Positions 48,301 through 54,300 of a DNA stretch of 64,000 nt are shown here, piece after piece. Numbering within the stretch: position 1 is the first letter of the stretch; every line of letters begins with the position of its first letter. The DNA lies in the NCBI GenBank assembly GCA_033557465.1, contig CM066031.1, positions 172,081,043 to 172,145,042 on the forward strand, in the 5' to 3' direction. Origin of the DNA: Ichthyophis bannanicus. Its lineage: Eukaryota > Chordata > Amphibia > Gymnophiona > Ichthyophiidae. A program made the position numbers and the translations under genes. The notes beneath the pieces are model-generated. The model was not told the DNA's origin and made no database searches. It saw only the letters and a list, made by a program, of their open reading frames with translations.

Positions 48301-51300
48301 TCAAAGCAAAAAAGCCTGTGCGAATGTTTGCTTTGATTACTGCTGCACCCCCTGCGGGTAAAAGAACCCAGGAAGCTTGCAGTCATGTGGGAAGACATGA
48401 TTATGTTCCCCATAGATGCCATGGAAGCACGCATCTGCGCCGCTCTGTCTGCGGTGCTAGCTGACAGTGGAAAAACTGCAGGGCCGGCCCAACCATTAGG
48501 CAAACTGGGTGGTTGCCTGGGGCGGCAGCTTCTGGAGAGCAGCAAATAGTAGGGCATGCAATGATAAACAGATTGTGACAGCCAGAGGAGGCTCAAGGCT
48601 TAAGGCTAGCCTAGGGCACCAGCACCAATATGATAGAGGTCTATAAAATAATGAATGGTGTGGAACGGGTAAATGTAGATCGGTTGTTTACTCCTTCAAA
48701 AGGTAGAAAGACTAGGGGACACGCATGAAGCTAATCGGAGAAAATATTTTTTGATTCTTCATGGAATTCATTACCAGAGGATGAAGTAAACACTGTTAGT
48801 GTAGCTGGGAGGAAAAAGTCCATAAACTAATATTAAAGAGGACCAGGGAAATCCACTGCTTACTTATGGGATGAGCATTGTGGAATCTGTGTACCTTTTG
48901 GGAACCTGACTGCCAACCCCATGCTCCCACCCCTAAACATACCTCCACCCACCTCAATGTCACATAAAGTTACCAGATGTCCTCGATTTTCAGGGATTGA
49001 CCTCAATTTTAGAGCAGTGTCCCGGATGCCCACCTTTTTGGCAACCTCCTGTCCCTGATTCCAGCAATGGGGACATGGGATATAAAAAATGTTTATTTTC
49101 AATACAGTAATTTGAATATGTCAGTTTTTAGAATTTACACCCATTTTCCTTTGCGGAATACTGGGGGGGGGGGTGGAATGCATCACTGTTTCTATTTGTT
49201 GATTTGTCTGCTTGGAAGTGAAATTGTTGCTGTTATGTGTGTGTGTGGAGGGGGGGGGAGGGGTCGCAGGGTAATGACGACTCTTCCCTCCTCCATGCCT
49301 TGTTGCTCAAACCTGGATCTATGTTTGAGCATTGCCTTTTACCTTTCCCAGCAATCGCGGCTTCACATAAACATCCACCAGCGTGAAGGAAAAAGATCTT
49401 CATGCTGGCGGTTGTACAGAGGGAGCCGTCGGGGCCTCGCGTGGCTGCCCCGGCTCCCTCCCCCACGGACTTCGGGAATCGGGATAAAAAGCCGTTTTTT
49501 TGCTCTGGCCGCTCCCGATCTTGTGGCCAGAGCAAAAAAAATGGCTTTTCAAGGGCTGGTTTTACATCTTTGCTGGTAGCCGGCCTGGCCATGGAAAAAC
49601 CGGCCAGGCCGGCTGAAAACCGGCCGGTTGGCAACCCTACTTACGGGTCACTTTAGTTGAAGAATTTCTGAGGAGAGATGCTTCATTACTCTGATTGCCC
49701 CCTGCCTTTATTATTCTCACCAGAAGAGACTTAACTGTGTTACCTGCTACAAGATTGAGCCGGAGAAGCTAGAAGTCGTGTCTCATTATTTGGACTGCAT
49801 TCCCGAACTGTTGCTGCAGCCGGTAAGAACGGCAACGCTTCTAATGTGGGTTCTAGTTCAGGCAGCCATTTGGTCATCCCCTAGGGTCTTTAACATATCA
49901 ATATAAATAAAGGTAGGGTATGTGAACAAAAAGCATCCTAGAAAAAAGCCTAGATGTTTGCTTCTGTGGAAAATTTTGAGAAATAAAAATTTCATTTCTG
50001 CTTTTATTTATTTTTCTGTCAATGTTAAGTGGAAAGGTTTTGAATGAAACGGCAACAGATCCATGAAAAGAAAATCACTTTTTCCCCACAATCTATTGCT
50101 TTTCCAAAAATCATCAAACAGTCAAAAAGGAAATTTCGGTGTGCTTGCCTTGCTGTGTAAAAGTTTTTCCATTAAAATTTAAGACAACTATCTTTTTCGA
50201 TATGCAAGATTTAGCAACACAAGGATGCCCTTTTACTAAAGCGTGCTGTGGTTTTGCACCTAAAACACCAATAGCGCAAACATTCATGCGCGTTAAGTGC
50301 AAAGCCACCATATTAACTTTCAAGGGTGTGCCCAACTCACCCATTTGCCACCTCAAAGCATGAGTTGTGGTTAGCGTGGAAATCAGTCCATACTGCCATA
50401 TCCCCGCCCCAAGAGTTACTGCGGGCCCCAGCGCACAATTTCAGGGCACTTAAACCTGTACCCTCAAAGTATTTGAAACATGAAAAATTCCCTTGCTCAT
50501 GAATTTTTTTATGAAAGTGGCTTAAAGCACCTGATGGAAAGCTGTACAGCGAGGTGAGATACCCTAGACAAGCCTCATCCCTTGCGCCCCCCCCCCATAT
50601 GCTCCTTATTGCCACCGCTGTCACCCCTCACTGGGATCTACAGTGGCACCATGAGGCTGTTGGCTTATGTCCTTCTCGATGCTGACTTCCTTTTGTATGG
50701 GGAAGGAAGCCGCTTCTGCTCCATGCCAACAGGCAACAGGGGTTCCAGGCAAGGGAAAGATTACCCATGTTAAATTTAACACCTACAGTTAAAAGTATGA
50801 TAATTAAGATGAACAAGGGCATATCCTGTGAAAAGGGATCATTTATTGACATCACCAAATAAATTGAAAACAATATTGTGCAGCAAAAATTATTACTGCA
50901 AGAATACTATCAACTAAAGTGCAGGGCCAGAAGAAAAAGAGAACAATAACAGTTCCTCCTTGGAAAAAGCGCATCAAAGAAAAAATACAATTATTGCATG
51001 TAGAGGTGTCCCTGATAGACGGGCATCTAAAAGGATTAAGATCATCAAATATAATGAGGACGATCCAAGACATCAAGCTGAAGCATGCTGCATTAACAGA
51101 AGAAGACCTGAAATTTATATGTTTATATGTTGCAACAAACAGGAACCCAAAACCGTTCTATAGGGAATTGGGAAAGAGCATTAATATGGCAAAAATACCA
51201 CCAACCAAAGTTGAAACTGAAATCTTCTGGAGAAGCCTATACGAGGACCCCATTCAGCACAATCAAGAAGCAGAATGGTTACTCTGCATACAGGAACATT

Positions 51301-54300
51301 TAGAAAAATCAAACATCAAAACTATGGAATGGCCTGTAGTAACAACAAAAGAGCTGGAAAACAGGTTAAAATGAGCCCCAAACTGGAGGAGCCCTGGCCC
51401 AGATGGTTTGAGCAACCTTTGGCTCAAACAATTAACATCACTCCACTAAGACCTGGCAAACTGCAAAAACCAGTTGATCAAGCAGCCAAACTTGACGCTG
51501 CAATGGCTTATAAAAGGAAGAACATTTCTCCTTCCCAAGGGGGACCCAAGTAACATTCCCAAAAATTACAGACCAATAACGTGTCTACCTGCAGTCTATA
51601 AGATGTTTATTGCAATAGATGTAGACAGAATATGTGATCATATCGACTCCAATAACATAATGGCAATAGAGCAAAGGGGCAATAAGAGGGGAGCATATAG
51701 AATCAAAGATCCTTTAATATTAAATAAGGCCATCATGGCCAGCGCCAAGAAAAGCAGAAATCTCAGTATAGCATGAATTAATTATAAGAAATCTTTTGAC
51801 AGTGTCCCACACTCTTGAATAATAAATTGCCTTGAGATGTATAAGATAAATCCTGGTTTGACAGAGTACATTAAGTTCACCATGACAATGTGACAAACCA
51901 CCCTATTTTTGAAATACGAAGATGGTCAGTACATCATTCCTAACAAGAACCAGTGAGGAATATTTCAGGAGATTCCCTATTGCCACTTCTGTTTTGTATG
52001 GCACATAATCCAATGAGTACTCTCATCAGCTCTTGAGATTCAGGCTAAATCTGTACCCCAAAATAAGGTAACAACCCAGAGGTAACATCCCATTTACTAT
52101 TTGTAGACAACCTGGAGCTGTACAGTTCTAGTGATCAACAATTAGCAGAGGAACTCCATATACTGAAAAGCTTTTATGATGACATCAGGATGACCTTTGG
52201 CCTAGACAAATGTGGTAAGGCAACTTTTTTTTAGAGGAAAATTGAGCAAAATGGAAAGAATCTCCCTGGGTGAGGGCTGTGACATCAAGGAACTTGAATG
52301 GAGTGGAGGAGTAGCCTAATGGTTAAGAACACTGACTTGGGACCCCAGAGGACCAGGGCTTGATTCCCACTAGTACTCCTTGTGGCCTTGGGCAAGTCAT
52401 TTAGTCCTACATTGCCTCAGAATAATCTAAGTTATCAATGTCCCTGTTTAATGTACATTACTAAGTTTCAATGTAAACCGCTTTGATTGAAATGATAAAG
52501 TAGTATTTTGTCGCGGGGCTGCCCCGTCTACGCCTTATTACTGTTGGGGTGACCCCGGGCAAAGATTATGCTAGGCAGTCAAGGGAATGTAAGTTCACTC
52601 GGCGTAGTTGAGAGAAGTGACCTCACAGATTCCAACTACCTAGGAGCACTCATTAATGAGACCAGGTGGAGGGAAATAAGGCTTTTATTCCCTGGTTAAT
52701 GCAAAGGTTCAACATAAGAGATAATCCAAGAAACAGAAAGTCCTTTGTGTCAAAAGGTACCAGTATTTACAATGGTTGCTTAATTGTTGCTTCACAACTA
52801 AGGCAGGTTTCATTACCGGAATTTCAGTACAAGAAACAGCACTTACATTTCATTCATTCTTCTTCACTATACAGAGCATACAGACTCTGGAGCTGAGGCC
52901 GTGCACCAGTCACATTCCATGAGCTCTGGCAGAGATAAGGGAACAGTATTTGGGTATTCAATCTCCATGGACTCCCCTTCGCTATACTCAGTAGAGGAAT
53001 ATTCACTGTCCCTGTCTGACCCAACCTTGTAGGTTAGGACTCTGGAGTCTGGCTTCCCATAGCCAGGGGTTCTTAAGGCTGGAGGAATTTTACTGAACCA
53101 ATCTGGTTTCTTTCCCCTCTCATAAGGAGCACGGGTTTTAGCAGAGCCTTTAGGAGCACAATATTCACAGTCATTGGTTAATGTTTCATACCTGAATTTA
53201 GATGAGTTGAAATTACCAGTGTTTTCTCTTCCAGCTACTTTCCTTTGGTAGCTGAGCCTCTGCCTGCCAGCATTGGATACAGCTGCGCTTCTAGGCAGTT
53301 GAGTAAAACTTGTCCTGGATTCTCCTCTCTCCCTGGGTAAAAACTCCAGCTGACCATAAGAGGGCTTTCCTCTCTGACCGGGTAAAACTTGGTAATAATC
53401 CTTCAGAGATTGTAAGCCCTTCTCAGAACCCTTCTCCCTGGTTCCTGGCTTCCGTCTCTCTGTTCTGGATTCAGGCAGACTGTAAGAACAGGGCGTGGCA
53501 GACACTCTCACCTTAGAGCTGGCTCTAGCAAACTTCCCTTGTGCAGCAGGGTCAGTTTGGGCCTTCTGGCTCCCAACCTTGTGAAGTCTGTTCCCACTCA
53601 GGTTCTTCTCAGTCCTCTCTTGATGGCTCTCAGCCTTCCCTCTGTGGCTCTCAGCCTTCTCTTGCTCCTTCTCTAGGTGCCTCCCAGCTCTCTCTCGGTG
53701 GCTCTCCTTCTTCTCCTCTTCCTTCTCCTTTTCTTTCTTCTCTACTCCAGAAGCATTCTGTTCTGATTTATAAAGCAAACTGCTTGGGATGACTTCCGGG
53801 TTCCTTTCCAGGTGCAAGTCATCAGAGTTCCTAGGCTCATTAACTCCCGAATGTCTGTTCCTGCTCCCTCTAGCTGTGCCTGGGGGTAATTGCACACCTA
53901 GTTCCTTAAAAGAAACAGGATTTCTTTTCAACCACTCATCTTTATTGACACACGCCTCATGACAATATAAAACCTGTTAAATAAATAAAATAAAAATATC
54001 TTGGAGTAGAGGAAGGAATAGCACACAGGCAGAAATTACTGAGAGAAAAAGTCAGTAAAGAATAATACTATAGAAGATTAAAATCATTATTGAAAAGTGC
54101 CTTAACATCATGGAATAAGATACAAACCATCAATCAGCTGGCAATTCCTGTACTGTCATACAGCTTTGGGATTGTAGACTGGCTTCTTAAAGATTTTGAA
54201 AAACTGGATGTGTGAACAAGAAAACTCCTCCATGCCCATGAAGTAATTGATTACACCTACAGAGCTACTGTCATAGGCCTCCAGGCCTACCTAACAGCAT

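Larger units (their letters stand above)
52300..53995 (+). repeat. tRNA-derived SINE split by LTR 2
   Basis: Box A-like 'tagcctaatggttaag' (52315-52331) and box B-like 'gggcttgattcccac', core 'ccttgtggccttgggcaagtc', then an L2-type tail with 'tgtaaaccgctttgattga' (to 52508). The tail resumes at 53965 with 'ataaaacctgttaaataaat'. Only about 240 bp is SINE; the rest is LTR 2. Confidence 0.75.
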
